DNA of 64,000 nucleotides from Humulus lupulus (Eukaryota > Streptophyta > Magnoliopsida > Rosales > Cannabaceae): contig NC_084802.1 of assembly GCF_963169125.1 (NCBI RefSeq), positions 17,918,896 to 17,982,895 on the forward strand, written 5' to 3'. Position 1 is the first letter of the stretch. The number at the start of each line of letters is the position of its first letter. The position numbers were made by a program, and so were the translations under genes. Under the pieces are notes generated by a model, which was given only the letters and a program-made list of their open reading frames with translations, was not told the origin of the DNA and did not search any database. Below, in pieces: positions 33,888-45,794 of this stretch.

Positions 33888-34158
33888 AATAAAATTATAC
33901 CAACCGAAAAAAACCTCATATTTTTATTCTAGTATTCTTTGGATTACCAATAATGCCCCTATCATAAAATTTTCCTATTTTTCTCCCATTGTCTTCTTCC
34001 TCTCGATCTCTCACGTTTTCCCTCTCAATCTCTCAAGCTCTTGTACAAAAAAAAAAAAAAGGCAGCTTAATCTATACAATTTTTCGAGCTTATTTCGGCA
34101 AGTTGTGAACCATTTCAAGGCAATGACTTCATTTTAGATTTCGGATCAAAATCGTATA

Positions 34159-34770
34159 GGTAAGTATATATTTGTTATATGTAGTGAGGAAACTTGTTTA
34201 TCAACATTGCTTTTGCTATTTCGAACAGATTTGTGTATGCCTTAATGTTTTATTGTAATTTTTCACTGTCGGAATGAATTTTCATTCATTTCTTGGTTTT
34301 TTTCTGGGTTTTTTGTCTGCCTCGATAGGACTCGATAGTCCTCGATGGACCTCGATAAATCCTCATGTATTATATTATTTGTATACCTCGATATGCCTCG
34401 ATGAGCCTCGATGGGTCTCGATAGCATCCTCACATAAGGGGTAATGGCTACCTCGATATGCCTCGATGAGCCTCGACGGGTCTCGATAACATCCTCACAT
34501 AAGGGGAAATGGCTACCTCGATATCCCTCGATGAGACTCGATGGGTCTCGATAACATCCTCACATAAGGGGAAATGGCTACCTCGATATGCCTCGATGAG
34601 CCTCGATAGAGGCATAAAACTTAATTATGTAGTATTGCCTCGATAGGACTCGATTGGAATCGATGGGTTGACCTCGATAGTGTGATAGTTTGACCTCGAT
34701 AGAAATCGACATTTTGCTATTTTATGTTGTTGTTTGATTTTTTGACCTTTTTTTTGTTTTTTTGTTGCAG
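34159..34770 (+). other. probable leader intron of MULE transposase
   Basis: The GTAAGT donor at 34159 and TTTTTGTTGCAG acceptor ending at 34770 frame a T-rich interval. The transposase frame opens right after it. The TCGAT array at 34318-34712 lies wholly inside. Confidence 0.6.
34318..34712 (+). repeat. TCGAT-core tandem array, left
   Basis: Four 65-bp units start CCTCGATATG at 34386, 34451, 34516 and 34581, each with four to five CTCGAT words and a common CATCCTCACATAAGGGG stretch. Less regular CTCGATAG words extend on both sides. The words run on the + strand, away from the left terminus. Confidence 0.93.
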
Positions 34771-37700
34771 ATTCGATTGTTTCCGTATTTGCTGCATTCA
34801 ATGGTGTTTGGGAACTCGAAAATAGGGATTGGATTTTCAGGAATGCTGAAAATCAAGTTTTTCCCGTGGAGAAGGGTGTCACGTATGAGCAACTGCTTGA
34901 CATTCTGCACGATGAGCTTGAAGTGGATAAATGTGTGCATGACTTGAAAATTGAGGTCTCGTACACATGCATATCACAATCCGTCAAACCTACCGTTATA
35001 AAAAATGATAGGCATGTGAGTGCATTCATTGGGTTAGCATCAAAATATGTAGAGAAGCTCATTCCTCTATGTGTGACATTGATTAAGAAGAGAGGTATAA
35101 GAAATGCATCGGCTTCTGCCAGCGTTAATAAAGAAGTTTGATTTGAAGAGAACATTTCTCCTCTATGTCATGGTTTCAAAGGAACTCAAGGTGACGTTGG
35201 AACATGTGTTCCCGAGACAAATCCAGATGTTATAGTCCATGATGATATCCCGGTTAGAGATCCGCCATATGTGCATGACACAGCGGAGTACGATCCCTAT
35301 GGCTACGATCCTTATGTCAACGACGATCCTGTTGCTGATGCAACAAATCTTGGTGGGCCAGATGTTAGGGCAGATTTTCCAATACAGAGTTCATATGTTA
35401 TGGTAGATGAGGATCACAGAATAGAAGATCAGCAAACACCTGGGACCAGCAGTAGTCATCCAGGTCCAAGTAGAACCGATGATGGTTTTAGATGGAGTTC
35501 TCCATTGGACTTAGGTGAAGATCGTAGAACATGGAGTGCTCCCATGTTCACCAAAGAGGATATAGAGGCCTCACATCAACATCATTCATCAACCAGCAAA
35601 GCTTCAGGAGAATTGCTCATTGGGAAGTTCTTTCAGAACAAGCTTGAATTGAAAACCAAAGCATCCATATTTGCGATGAAGAATAATTTTGAGTTTATGG
35701 TGAAGAAATCTGAGACTGATGTGTGGTACATTACTGTTGGATTAGCTTATATATGGTCTTTATTTATTTTCATGTATATCTAATATTAAACAAATTAATA
35801 CGAGATAGCCTAAAACATGTTTCTAAAATTGAATTGAAAGAGAAACAAATAATAGAATACTTACAGTATACGCAGCGGAATTAAGAGATCTTCCTTCAGT
35901 TTCTCTAACTCTTGTATCCTTTCTGTCGCAGAGTATTATCAAGAAACTGAACCGATCTTCTATTTTCTTCATAATCTTCCAATGTATCCTTAGAACCACC
36001 TAGACTAGTGTGGGCAATTCTCAACACATGAGATATATATAGAGAGAAGAAGAGAAAATAACAAAGAGGCTTAGAAAAGGACTTGTGTTTAGAGAGAATC
36101 TAAAACTATCAGAAAATCTGACTTGTGACTTATCAAAACTTCTATTTTGACTTCTCTCTAAGCACTCCTTTTATAGACTCAATTAGGTCATTTAATTTAA
36201 TTAAAAAATCAATAAAATAACAGCCATTTTGAAGCCCTAGGTCGAAATTATCATGGGCTATAGGCCCGTGAAATTTCCCATTTAATTATAAGTCCATTGG
36301 ACTTAAAATCAAGGACTGTATTATTTTCTATTGATTTAATTAATTAAATAATTACTTAAATCCTTTATCAAATTAATTATTTATAATTTGAACCTTGATT
36401 TAAATTTATTTATTAATTTAGATACCAATTTATCTTAATTAATAAATCTGCCATAATTTCTCTTTTCTTCTCAAAATTACACAACTCTGTGAAACTATCC
36501 AAAATTGACCTGGTCAACTTTGATAATTCTAATTGATGATTAAATCAATTAATTGAGACTATCTAGATGATTTTATCCAAGGTACAATGGGGACCATGGG
36601 CATATGAAATCAAGCTCCAATAAATTATCATAAATCTAACAAATAGATTTTCTAACTTATTAATTCCTCGTGACTCCACTATAGACTCGGAATTGCACTC
36701 TTGAATTCATAGAACGCTCTATAACAAATATAGATACACTATTAATTATCCACTGTTACAACCATAATTGTCACTCAATCCTCTATAGATGGTCTACAAT
36801 GAGATAGGACTAAAATACCGTTTTACCCCTCATTGTATTTTATCTTTAAAACATTTAGTTCCTTGTAAATGATATTTCAGTAAACTAATTTAATTACTGA
36901 AATGAGATCTCTATCATTTAACACCTTGAACCAAACTAAAAGGAAACCATCGTTTCACTTCTTCATCAGAAGCTATAGATGTTCATATCTATGATTAACA
37001 CTCCCACTCAATTATACTACCGAGTTCCCAAGATGTAAGTATGGGCTAATCCATAGGGTAAACTGGTAATGAACAAGTCAAAGAACTCAAATAATACAAT
37101 CAGTTAGAATACTAACCACTCAGAATTGAGATTGAATTGACCTATGGTCAACTATATGATATGACTATAATAGATAATAACGGTATGATTACTTATCTTA
37201 TCAACTGTCAATATCTGTCCAGTCCGATGTAACAAATACATCCGATCTTATCTACTTTGCTAATGTTCTGGAAAGAACATAACACTGTAATGTGTAAATC
37301 CTATGCACTGACTAATCTTAGGACTAACTTATTTTGAACATATAATCATATTTATATTCCACTGTGATTACGTCACTATAAATAAGATTAGCTATATGCT
37401 CGGGATTTAATATGAGTTTATATTAAACAAATAATCATGAAAATAAAACATGTGAGCGAAGTGATTAACCAAGTCAAATAATGATTTCTATTATTTTATT
37501 GATAATAAAATGAGATTACAAAGAATTTGGGTTTTAATTAGGGCATAAAACCCCAACAATTACCTGCAAGGATCCTGATTGTGGTTGGAGATTGAGGGGT
37601 AAGAAAAAAATGCGATCTGAAATGTTCGAGATTACTGTATACAACGAAGTACACACTTTCTCACAAGAAATTCAAGATAAGGAGCACTGTCAAGCATCAC

Positions 37701-39155
37701 CGTGGGTTGTTGGGCACCTGATAAAGAGGAAATTTGCTACCGATGGTACTCGGTACATGGCAAACAACATAAGGGAGGACATGAAGCACCATTTTGGGGT
37801 CGAAATGAGCTATGAGAAGGCGTGGAGATGCAGAGAAAAGGCTCTTATGTATGTCAGAGGGACACCTGAGGAATCATACTCCAAGTTACCTGGATACATC
37901 TGTCAGTTGGAGCATAAGAACCCAGGTACAATTACTGATTTTGTAGCAGAAGATGGTCGTTTCTTGTATTGCTTCTTTTCCCTCGGTGTTTCTAGGCTTG
38001 GTTTCCAGTATTGTCGTCCTGTAATTTATGTGGATGGCACATTCTTGAAGAATAAGTATGGTGGCCACATGCTCTGTGCTATTGTGTTGGATGCAAACAA
38101 CCAGTTGTTTCCAATTGCGTTTGCATTGGTGGACAGTGAGAACCATAACTCTTGGACTTATTTCATGAGAAAATTGAAGGAAGCCATAGGGGACGTTGAG
38201 AACCTTGATTTTGTATCGAACAAGCATAAAAGTATTAATCATGCTTTGGAGCTTGTGTTCCCAGATGCGTATCATGGTGCATGTGTACCACCATATCTGT
38301 ATGAATGTTGTGGAAAAATTCAAAACTGACCACGTGCAAGACATCATGGGGTGTGCAGCGTACGCATTTCGAAGAACGGAATTTCACAAGTTCTTTGACA
38401 AGATTAAGGTAATTGATCTGCCCATTGCTCAATATCTAGAGGGAATTGGCTTTGAAAGGTGGAGTAGCGCTTATTTTCCTGGTAACCGATACAATATCCT
38501 GACGAGTAACTACGCAGAAAGCTTTAACAATAAAACCAAGGAGGCAAGGAGCTTTCTAGTCACCGTTTTTCTTGAATTCATAAGATTAACTCTTCAGTCT
38601 TGGTTTGCAGATAGATGTGAAAGAGCTGCAACAACAACAACTGTGTTATCACCTGAGATGGAAAAGGATTTGAAGCAAATAGGTGATAAAGAAATTTTTT
38701 TGGATGTCCAAGTCTTTGGTCATCACGAATTTCTTGTGGTCGATGGTAATGGTGATGGTGAGGCGAACTTGGCCACAAAATCATGCTCTTGTGGCATGTT
38801 ACAAACCATTGGGATACCCTGTGTACATGCTTTTGTTGCAGGCAGAAAAAGAAGCATAAATATTTACTCATTGTGTTCCCCTTAGTATAGAATCGAGGCA
38901 TTGAAGGACACTTATAAAGATACTATTTACCCTGTTGGGAACGAGGATGAATGGGTAATCCCTGATCACATCAGAGATACGGTTGTCGGCATCCCCGTTG
39001 AGAAAACCCATGTAGGAAGGCCCAGGAAGCAGAAAATGGGTAGGCGAAAGACAAATCACTATGCTTCATGCGGGGAAAAGATTGTCAAGCCACGTAAGTG
39101 TAGTAGATGTGGTGGTAATGGGCACAATAGGAAGTCATGTAAGGCTAGGATTTAA
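34771..39155 (+). pseudogene. MURA-type MULE transposase, interrupted
   Basis: The first exon opens after the acceptor at 34770 (FAAFNGVWELENRDWIF); no in-frame ATG is visible, so the start is lost or lies in an upstream exon. It leads to the MuDR N-terminal domain (IGKFFQNKLELKTKASIFAMKNNFEFMVKKSE), is cut at 35734 by a copia solo LTR, and resumes at 37564 in phase with CKDPDCGWRLRG. The MULE DDE domain follows: VIYVDGTFL (first D), FVSNKHKS where the family has SD, and NYAESFN (E). Then come a SWIM zinc finger (SCSCGMLQTIGIPCVHAF) and a zinc knuckle (CSRCGGNGHNRKSC). Lesions: TGA at 35139, a frameshift near 38285-38300, TAG at 38883, and Asp-to-Asn at the second catalytic site. Confidence 0.9.
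35735..37558 (-). repeat. copia solo LTR in MULE transposase, TSD ATTAC
   Basis: A 1,824-bp LTR. On the minus strand it starts TGTTGGGGTTTTATGCCC, a common plant copia LTR start, and it ends at 35735. Perfect ATTAC repeats flank it (35730-35734, 37559-37563), and the transposase reading phase is kept when the LTR and one TSD are ignored. It shares the GGTCCCC/TTGGAGCTT block (inverted, near 36589-36625) with the other copia LTRs. No internal sequence. Confidence 0.95.
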
Positions 39156-39387
39156 AATATTGTGTTATATAATCATTTAATTGATTTTGGAGTAATTATG
39201 TAATTATAATATGGAGTACTTCTTCTAATACTTTGTTGGTTTGGATGTCGAGGCAGACACATTATGTGAATTTAGTACTTTTTTATTTAATAACTTTTTC
39301 AAAAAATATTGTTTGACAAAAAATAATATACAAAACTAACTATATGCTATACTATACAAGATGTGTAAGACAAAAATGTAAAGAGCA

Positions 39388-41137
39388 TCACGGGGACAAA
39401 TTCTGATAGAATAGGTCCACACACCACTTGGTCCTGAAATGCTGGATGTTCTCATCGATAACAGTATCGAGTGGTAGCCTGGCAACCAGATGCTCGATAT
39501 GTTTGATGGCAAACAAACCACAATCCCCACTGCATATAATCGATTTGTGTCAATGAAGATAAAAATAACTTTAATTTTCAGATTTCAAAATACACTAATT
39601 AAATAGGGGAATACCTTGTCTTCGTCTGAGGACACTCCTTCGGAGGAATACGACAATATGAAAAAGGCTTTGCATTGCTCAGGATATACCTTGAGGTCCT
39701 CATGGTCGTCAAACATGCCAAAACACCATAACAACGAAGGCAACAAAAAGCACCAAGGCTTGATCGCTTCCTCCATCAGAGTGGGACTAAGCACGCTATG
39801 GTTGGAATCATAAATGTTGATGCACCACGTTGGAATGGAGACTTCAATGGCGATCCAATGTGTGGCTTTCTCGACGTGCAAGGCAAAATATACTTCACTC
39901 ACATTTTGCCATGATACAAGGAATTGATTATCATCGCCCTTCAACATTCTCAGCACATCTTCGTCCCATGTATACTTAGTGTCGGTCTCTCTGAAATGTT
40001 TCCACCGACCTAGGCACACCTGGGGGAAGGTGGTGTTCATGATCGCAGCATCCTGCCGAAATGCAGCATGGTAAAAGTGGTGTCGGCAGCGTAGCATGTG
40101 CAAAGCGGCATCAATATGCTGAAAAAACATGAAAATTTGTTGGTACCATCAATATATTTTAAGATTGAATTGAAAACCTGAATGTAATTTACATACCGAA
40201 TCCCAAAGCCAAGTCAGGACTGTGTGGAATTGCAAGAACCATGCCACACCGTGCGTCCCATTATAGAACTTACTCGACAGTTGGCGAATATAGGAATCAA
40301 CTGAGCTGTCGAAATAGTGATATTAGTCTTTGTAGCCTAGCTAAGCATCCTCGGTATCTGGTTCCCACTGTTCTCACCGAACTTACTCCCGAAAGATGGC
40401 ATGGCCTCAAAATCCCAGTAAAGAAGCGCGGGTGCATAGCCATAGAAACTATACTTCGCCTCCTTCTGTTTTTTGCTTGACCCCTCTTTCTTCTTCACCT
40501 CGTAGAGTTTCAATTGCTTCTTCATGTCCTTCAGAATTCCTTTGCTAACCTTCTTAAATGACAACTTCCCCCATGGATACTTGAAAAAGTAATCAAGATC
40601 CTCAACCATCCTCAGGGAATCTGCCCATATCGTCGTTGTCTTCTCTGGGGCATTCAGTACCCCTTCTATCAAATAGCGTAAACCCAGCTTAAATGCATCT
40701 TCTGGGTTTGTGGAGGCCTTCAATGCATCTTCCAACTAACCTAAAATAACCTTCGAATCACCATTAAAATATTCCTGGATGATCCGATCACTTAAAAGAT
40801 GCACTTTCAACTCATCTGGGGACAGTGATTTCCCAAAATTTAGCCCGGTAACTAGAGCAAACTCTGCAATACCAAATCTACACAGAGTGTTGCCCAGGTA
40901 GAACTGACCCTCTTCAGGCTTCTTTCTTTCTACCTTATGCAACATTAGCTGATGCAGCAGAACCCCAGAAAAACTAAACGGCTTCGCCTTAAGGAACTGT
41001 CCCAACGAGCATGCGTGTGCCCTTTCAATAAGACCATGCCTCTGAAACTGCTCTATAAGGGTATCCAAGTAGGCACTACCCCTATAAGTGACACAGTTAG
41101 GAAAGTGCTTCTCCAAAGGCACAATAAGTTCAGGCAT
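39388..41137 (-). pseudogene. DUF1985-ULP1 protease-like gene of the MULE
   Basis: Starts with ATG at 41137, directly after a T-tract/CAG acceptor. The N-terminal part is a DUF1985-type domain (FPNCVTYRGSAYLDTLIEQF, GNTLCRFGIAEFALVTGLNFG, YFFKYPWGKLSF). A TAG at 40736 and another at 40337 interrupt it. A C48/ULP1 protease domain follows in exons near 40118-39615 and 39529-39388, with KATHWIAIEV (catalytic His), INIYDSNHS (Asp) and GDCGLFAIKHIEHL (Cys). All three catalytic residues are present. The last two exons do not join in phase with the simplest GT-AG sites, so either a boundary is wrong or the gene is broken. ULP1 enzymes process SUMO; the role of MULE-borne copies is unknown. Confidence 0.8.
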
Positions 41138-41180
41138 CTGAAAAAAAAAATGTTAAAAAATGTAAAACAATCTGGTCACT

Positions 41181-41960
41181 ATCGATGTAGTTACTATCGA
41201 GGCCTATCGAGTCCCATCGAGGCAGCTACTGTCGAGGCCTATCAAAACATATCAAGGCCTATCGAGGTAGGAGCTAAAATCCCAAAGCATGATACAATCA
41301 GGTTACTATCGAGTCCTATCGAGGTCTATCGAGGTGGGTTCTAAAAATCCCAAAGAATCATATCATCTGGTTACTATCGAGTACTATCGAGGCCTATTGA
41401 GTCCTATCGAGGTGGGTTCTAAAAATCCCAAAGAATCATATCATCTGGTTACTATCGAGTCTTATCGAGGCCTATCGATTCCTATCGAGGTAAGTCCTAA
41501 AAATCCCAAAGCAAGATATCATCTGGTTACTATCGAGTCCTATCAAGGCCTATCGATTCCTATCGAGGTAGGTCCAAAAAATCCCAAAGCAAGACATCAT
41601 CTGGTTACTATCGAGTCCTATCGAGGTGGGTTCTAAAAATCCCAAAGAATCATATCATCTGGTTACTATCGAGTCTTATCGATGCCTATCGATTACTATC
41701 AAGGTAAGTCCTAAAAATCCCAAAGCAAGATATCATCTGGTTACTATCGAGTCCTATCAAGGCGTATCGAGGTAGGTCCTAAAAATCCCAAAGGCCAATG
41801 GCATCGAGTCCTATCGAGGCCTATCAAGGTCTATGTTAAAATTTCTATAAGCCTAAAATTTCATCGAGTCCTATTGAGTCCCATCGAGGCACAGTCAAGT
41901 CCAGACCCTAGCATATACTACTGAGTCCTATCAATTTCTATCGAGGTGCATCGAAATTCT
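41181..41960 (-). repeat. TCGAT-core tandem array, right
   Basis: Units beginning GGTTACTATCGAG start at 41301, 41369, 41447, 41525, 41603, 41661 and 41739 (spacing mostly 78 bp, also 68 and 58), each with several TATCGAG words and a shared TAAAAATCCCAAAG stretch. Read on the minus strand the words become CTCGATAG, the same as in the left array, so the two arrays are inverted. It lies upstream of the ULP1-like gene, apparently in its leader intron. Confidence 0.93.
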
Positions 41961-42375
41961 CGAAAAAAAAAAACTCAGATTTCTTCATTCCCCAACCCTA
42001 ATCTATCCTATGAACAAAAATCAACAAAAAAACCAGACACATACACATATTGCAGATTAAATACGAAATCCCTCACCTTCACTTTCTTTGGGGTTGTTTC
42101 CTTCTATTTTCTCGACGTTTTCTCCTTTGCCTTCTCCGATCAAAAACTCCGACAATATCCGAGCCCTTGTTCGTGGTCATGGAAGACAATGCTTGGGTTC
42201 TGATGGATTCAATTGGGTTTGAGTGTTTTTTTCCTTCGGGACTAAGGTATTTTGGGAGGGGAAGAGACCGAGAGAATACAGACAGTTCGTGGGAAAAAAT
42301 GCCAAGGGTATTTTGGGTAATAAGGTAATTAGTAGGATCAAAATGAGAGTTATATAGTGATAGGGTATTTTCTAA

Positions 42376-42413
42376 ATGTAGTGTCACTTAATGCATTAAA
42401 AGTCAAATTTCTC
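42376..42413 (-). repeat. MULE right terminal inverted repeat
   Basis: Reverse complement opens GAGAAATTTGAC. It differs from the left repeat at two positions and is followed by the TSD TTTGAAAA at 42414-42421. Confidence 0.93.
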
Positions 42414-42421
42414 TTTGAAAA

Positions 42422-43263
42422 ATATGATAAACAAAATAGCAAAGTTTTGACTGAGTCAAAAAAGTCAAAGCTAAATTTGAGTCCATGTGCTCTGAAATTG
42501 TGTCTTGCTTAGAGCATCGCTGCCAATTTTGGGAGAAATGTCAAATATTATATTTTATTTAATTAGTACAAACTTAACTAAAAGAAAAGAAGAAAAAACA
42601 AAGCAATGTTGCCAACAGTGGGCAACGTTGCCAAAAAATAGAGTTGAATATTTGGTATTATGTTGACTTTGAGACCCACATGAATATAAGGCAACGTTGT
42701 TGACACCAGCGTTATTGATGCTCTTAGTGAAAATATCACCAAGTTAATGTTGAGTCGAGACGTAGAATATCTTCATTCGAATCTTTTCTTCCTTGTCAAG
42801 TGGGGATCTATCTTTATATGTTTAGTCCTTTTTTAAAGTGAAATATTGAATTTTCAACAATATGTGAAGGGTTTACTAGTTATGACAACATAAAATAGGC
42901 TTGTATGTTTAACTTGGAGCTTCTTTAGGTAATGACAATTGCCTAATTATTTGGGAAGTTTACACATTTACATTTTAAACATGATTTTATTTGAAAAATA
43001 TGGTGATACAAAATAATTACATAAATATGATATATAGCGTATAATCAAATGCACCAAACCATAATATATCCGGTACCACTTCGGCGATGGATGCTCCTTG
43101 TTAATTCTTTGGGCGTAATAGACTCTTCATCTTCTATTAACACATTGGATATGATGACCGATTCTATCTCGCTTTAGAAAATGATGCAAATCAAGGAGTT
43201 GATGGAGATATTCGTAATCATCATGGATGTGGGCCTGCAAGGATACAATGAGAAGTCTCAAAT
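42422..43263. other. intergenic, no gene seen
   Basis: Host flank of the MULE. It contains an inverted pair of AACGTTGCC/GGCAACGTT words near 42607-42700 that could belong to a small degraded element. Decayed retroelement-like sequence may begin near 43090. No ORF is supported. Confidence 0.5.
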
Positions 43264-43370
43264 GATCCACTAAGCTTGCCTGGTGGGCTAATTACAAGAC
43301 TAAGAGCTAAACATTTCAAAGAGGCTCTAAATGGGCTGATAAAGCAAGTAGAAGAATCAACATTTTCATG
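43264..43370 (+). pseudogene. gypsy pol C-terminal tail relic
   Basis: The frame reads DPLSLPGGLITRLRAKHFKEALNGLIKQVEES. It matches the G-P-I-T-R-x-R-A-K-x-(F/I)-K-x-A-L-N-G-L pattern that ends many plant gypsy polyproteins. Only this short tail is recognisable, and no stop or LTR boundary is clear after it. Confidence 0.6.
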
Positions 43371-44054
43371 GGTGCCCAACTTAGGCTCAAACCAAAGTCA
43401 AGAGAGCCAATCCATATTATCAAGGTTCTAGAAGATCCTTTTTGAAGTACATGCACGTTCACATGCCTTGGAAGAGACAAAATCATCATATTTAAGCATT
43501 TTCACTGATATGAAACTCACCAACGCATGTGATGAAACCTGATAACAATATATAGAATAGTTACCCAAATTCTGCAAAGAACAAGTAAGTTGAGTTCTGA
43601 CCTATTATATATAAAGAGATAAGAACTAAGAACTACGAAATTTGTGAAGACCCTACACCAAGATACTTATGAAATACACTTAAGAATCTAAATGATAAGT
43701 CTAGTTCATGAACACCACAAGAAATAATCTTGATAAGTTCAAAGTTGTCTCAGGAAAAAAGAAGCACACAAAATAACTAACTAAAAATTCTCTTAGTCTA
43801 ATTAATTTGATTATAACATACAATAATTGGTCCTATTTAAAGGAAAATTTGTGCACCCCCTTACACAAAGAAATAAATGACAATTAACACCCAAATTAAG
43901 ACCCATACATGAATCTGACTTAGAAACCCTTAAATATGATGATTTTGTCTCTTCCAATGCATGTTAATGTGCATGTACTTCAAAAAGGTTCTTCTAGAAC
44001 CTTGATAATATAGATTGGGCTTTTTGATTTTGGTTTGGGCCTATTTTGGGCACC
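43371..44054. repeat. inverted repeat, 126-bp arms
   Basis: The left arm 43371-43496 (GGTGCCCAAC to CATATTTAAG) and right arm 43929-44054 are inverted copies of equal length, sharing for example CTAGAAGAWCCTTTTTGAAG and GGAAGAGACAAAATCATCAT. The 432-bp spacer has no ORF. The right arm is cut off exactly at 44055 by a gypsy LTR. Confidence 0.8.
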
Positions 44055-44547
44055 TGTAACGCCCTACTTCGTTAGAGCCGCTATAAGTGAGTTTAAAACG
44101 TGCAATTAGCTCGCTAATCGAGGTTTTAGGTTAAAAGTGTAGCTAAACCGTAATAAAAGTCATACAATTTGAAAATATAATCATTTATTGAAAATTATAA
44201 AGCCATATACATTTGGGATCCCAAAATACTGTTTAGAAATATTTACAACTCAAAAATATAATTAAAGTCGACTAAACAACAAAATCAAGCTTAGTACAAA
44301 CATCTCCCAAAAATACCCATGAGGATATCCAAGGTATCCTATAGGGTCTTACCCTGGCAACTCGCACTCCGCGTACTTAACGCTGCTCCCGGCCACATGC
44401 CGTTCTCGACCCTCGCCGTTCTCGGACTTCGCCGTTCCAGGCTCTTGCTGCTCATTCGCATATATGCACACATAGCATAATTAAACAAATACTTAAACAC
44501 GTATAAACATAATCAATGGAGCTACGCCCTGCAACACAGTCATATAG
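44055..44547 (-). repeat. gypsy LTR fragment, inverted
   Basis: The plus strand opens TGTAACGCCC, the inverted end of a Tekay-like LTR. TGGGATCCCA is at 44214-44223, 159 bp in, as in the other LTRs. The fragment stops at 44547, where the next gypsy element (44548) begins, so the remainder is probably beyond 64000. Confidence 0.75.
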
Positions 44548-44970
44548 TGTAATGCCCCAAAATCCCTAATAAGGTTTAGGACCTTGATTAGGAGGCCATG
44601 AGGGCCATAATTAATTTATTATGCTATTAAATGATTATATGCATGTTTATGTGAATTATATTATAATATGATGATAAATGCATGCATATGGGTTCATTTT
44701 TAATTATAAGGGCATTTTGGTAATTTAGCCCGTTGAAGGCGTGATTGTGTCTTTTCATGCATGTGGGTGAATTATGAATAATACCACATTATATGTGGAT
44801 TTGTTCAAGCCATTCAGCATGAGACGATCTTTGAATGTAAGTTATCGGTCTGGTCATAACGGGGTTAGTTTCAGGGCTCTGGGTGAGTCTCGGGGTAATT
44901 TGGTGATTAGAACATTGCCGGGAATTAAAGGGTAATGGGATGTGATTTATTAGCATTTGAGAATAATGGG

Positions 44971-45560
44971 TGTTGACCCAAGATTTGGCCAACTGACACG
45001 GAATCAAGACGTGATTAATATGGACAGATGTATGGAGAAGAACGCAATGACAAAAGTAAAGAAAACACAATAATTTATAGTGGTTCGGCCCCAGGATTTG
45101 GTAATGACCTACGCCCACTTAGAATAATATTGCTGTAAAATCAGAAGGATGATCAAGGAACCAGGGTTCAATGAGTTTCACCTCCTTCTCAAGAACAATA
45201 CAAATTTACTTGGAAAATTACTATAGTTTTGAATGACTAAAAATGAGTGAGCCTCCCTTCCTTTGAGCTATCTCTTGCTATTTATAGGCTCAAGGAGGGT
45301 TACAAGAGATTGTTATAGATATTCTTCCCTGAATAATCGGTTATCCAGAAGATTGTATGAGATAATTTCGGGATTCATAAAGATCTTCCCATAAATGTTG
45401 CCTTGTATACGGAACTACCGACCAGACTAGTCGCGGGTAATACAGTCTTGCCCTGCTTCTACTGTGTCTCCTGGTCGATACTCTAGCAGACGCTCCCAGG
45501 TATCAGCCACGTGTCAAGAGATTATTTGCCATGTCACCAATGCTAATTTATTGGATAACA
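44971..45560 (-). repeat. Tat element 3' LTR
   Basis: 590 bp; the plus strand opens TGTTGACCC and closes TTGGATAACA. It contains CTATTTATAG (a TATA box on the minus strand, near 45278-45287). It differs from the other LTR at 10 positions. Confidence 0.95.
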
Positions 45561-45574
45561 TTTGCCCCCCAAAG
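45561..45574 (-). other. Tat element polypurine tract
   Basis: On the minus strand CTTTGGGGGGCAAA directly abuts the 3' LTR. Confidence 0.9.
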
Positions 45575-45794
45575 TTTATTTACTACGAACAGTAAATAAA
45601 CTTTGAACGGACGACTCTTCGGTAACACCTCCTGACGTGTCAGAACCCTTCGTGTACTCTCGAAAAAAGCAACCCACTTCTGTCTAATCACGCCTTTTCA
45701 GTTCTCCAGAAACGATTTTGACGGCCATCACGTTCCCCCATACCTTGAAAAAGGAAAAATAATGATCACACTTTTTTAATATCAGAGACAAACT

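Larger units (their letters stand above)
33850..42413 (+). mobile_element. Mutator-like element carrying ULP1-like gene
   Basis: An 8.56-kb element bounded by 38-bp terminal inverted repeats (33850-33887 and 42376-42413, 36 of 38 bases matching) and an 8-bp target duplication TTTGAAAA (33842-33849 and 42414-42421). It holds a MURA-type transposase gene on + (about 34771-39155) and a DUF1985-ULP1 gene on - (41137-39388), tail to tail about 230 bp apart. Both have leader introns packed with TCGAT repeats. MULEs with captured ULP1-like protease genes are known from Arabidopsis (the Kaonashi group) and melon. A 1,824-bp copia solo LTR (35735-37558) is a later insertion, so the original length was about 6.7 kb. 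Confidence 0.92.

Noticed and set aside
34762..34947. ATG-initiated frame at the start of the MULE transposase
   Set aside because: It is out of phase with the transposase; the family-like reading lies in another frame that lacks a visible ATG.
41181..41960. Protein-coding frame through the TCGAT array
   Set aside because: The frame simply translates the tandem repeat (units of 78 bp are a multiple of three) and has no family signature.
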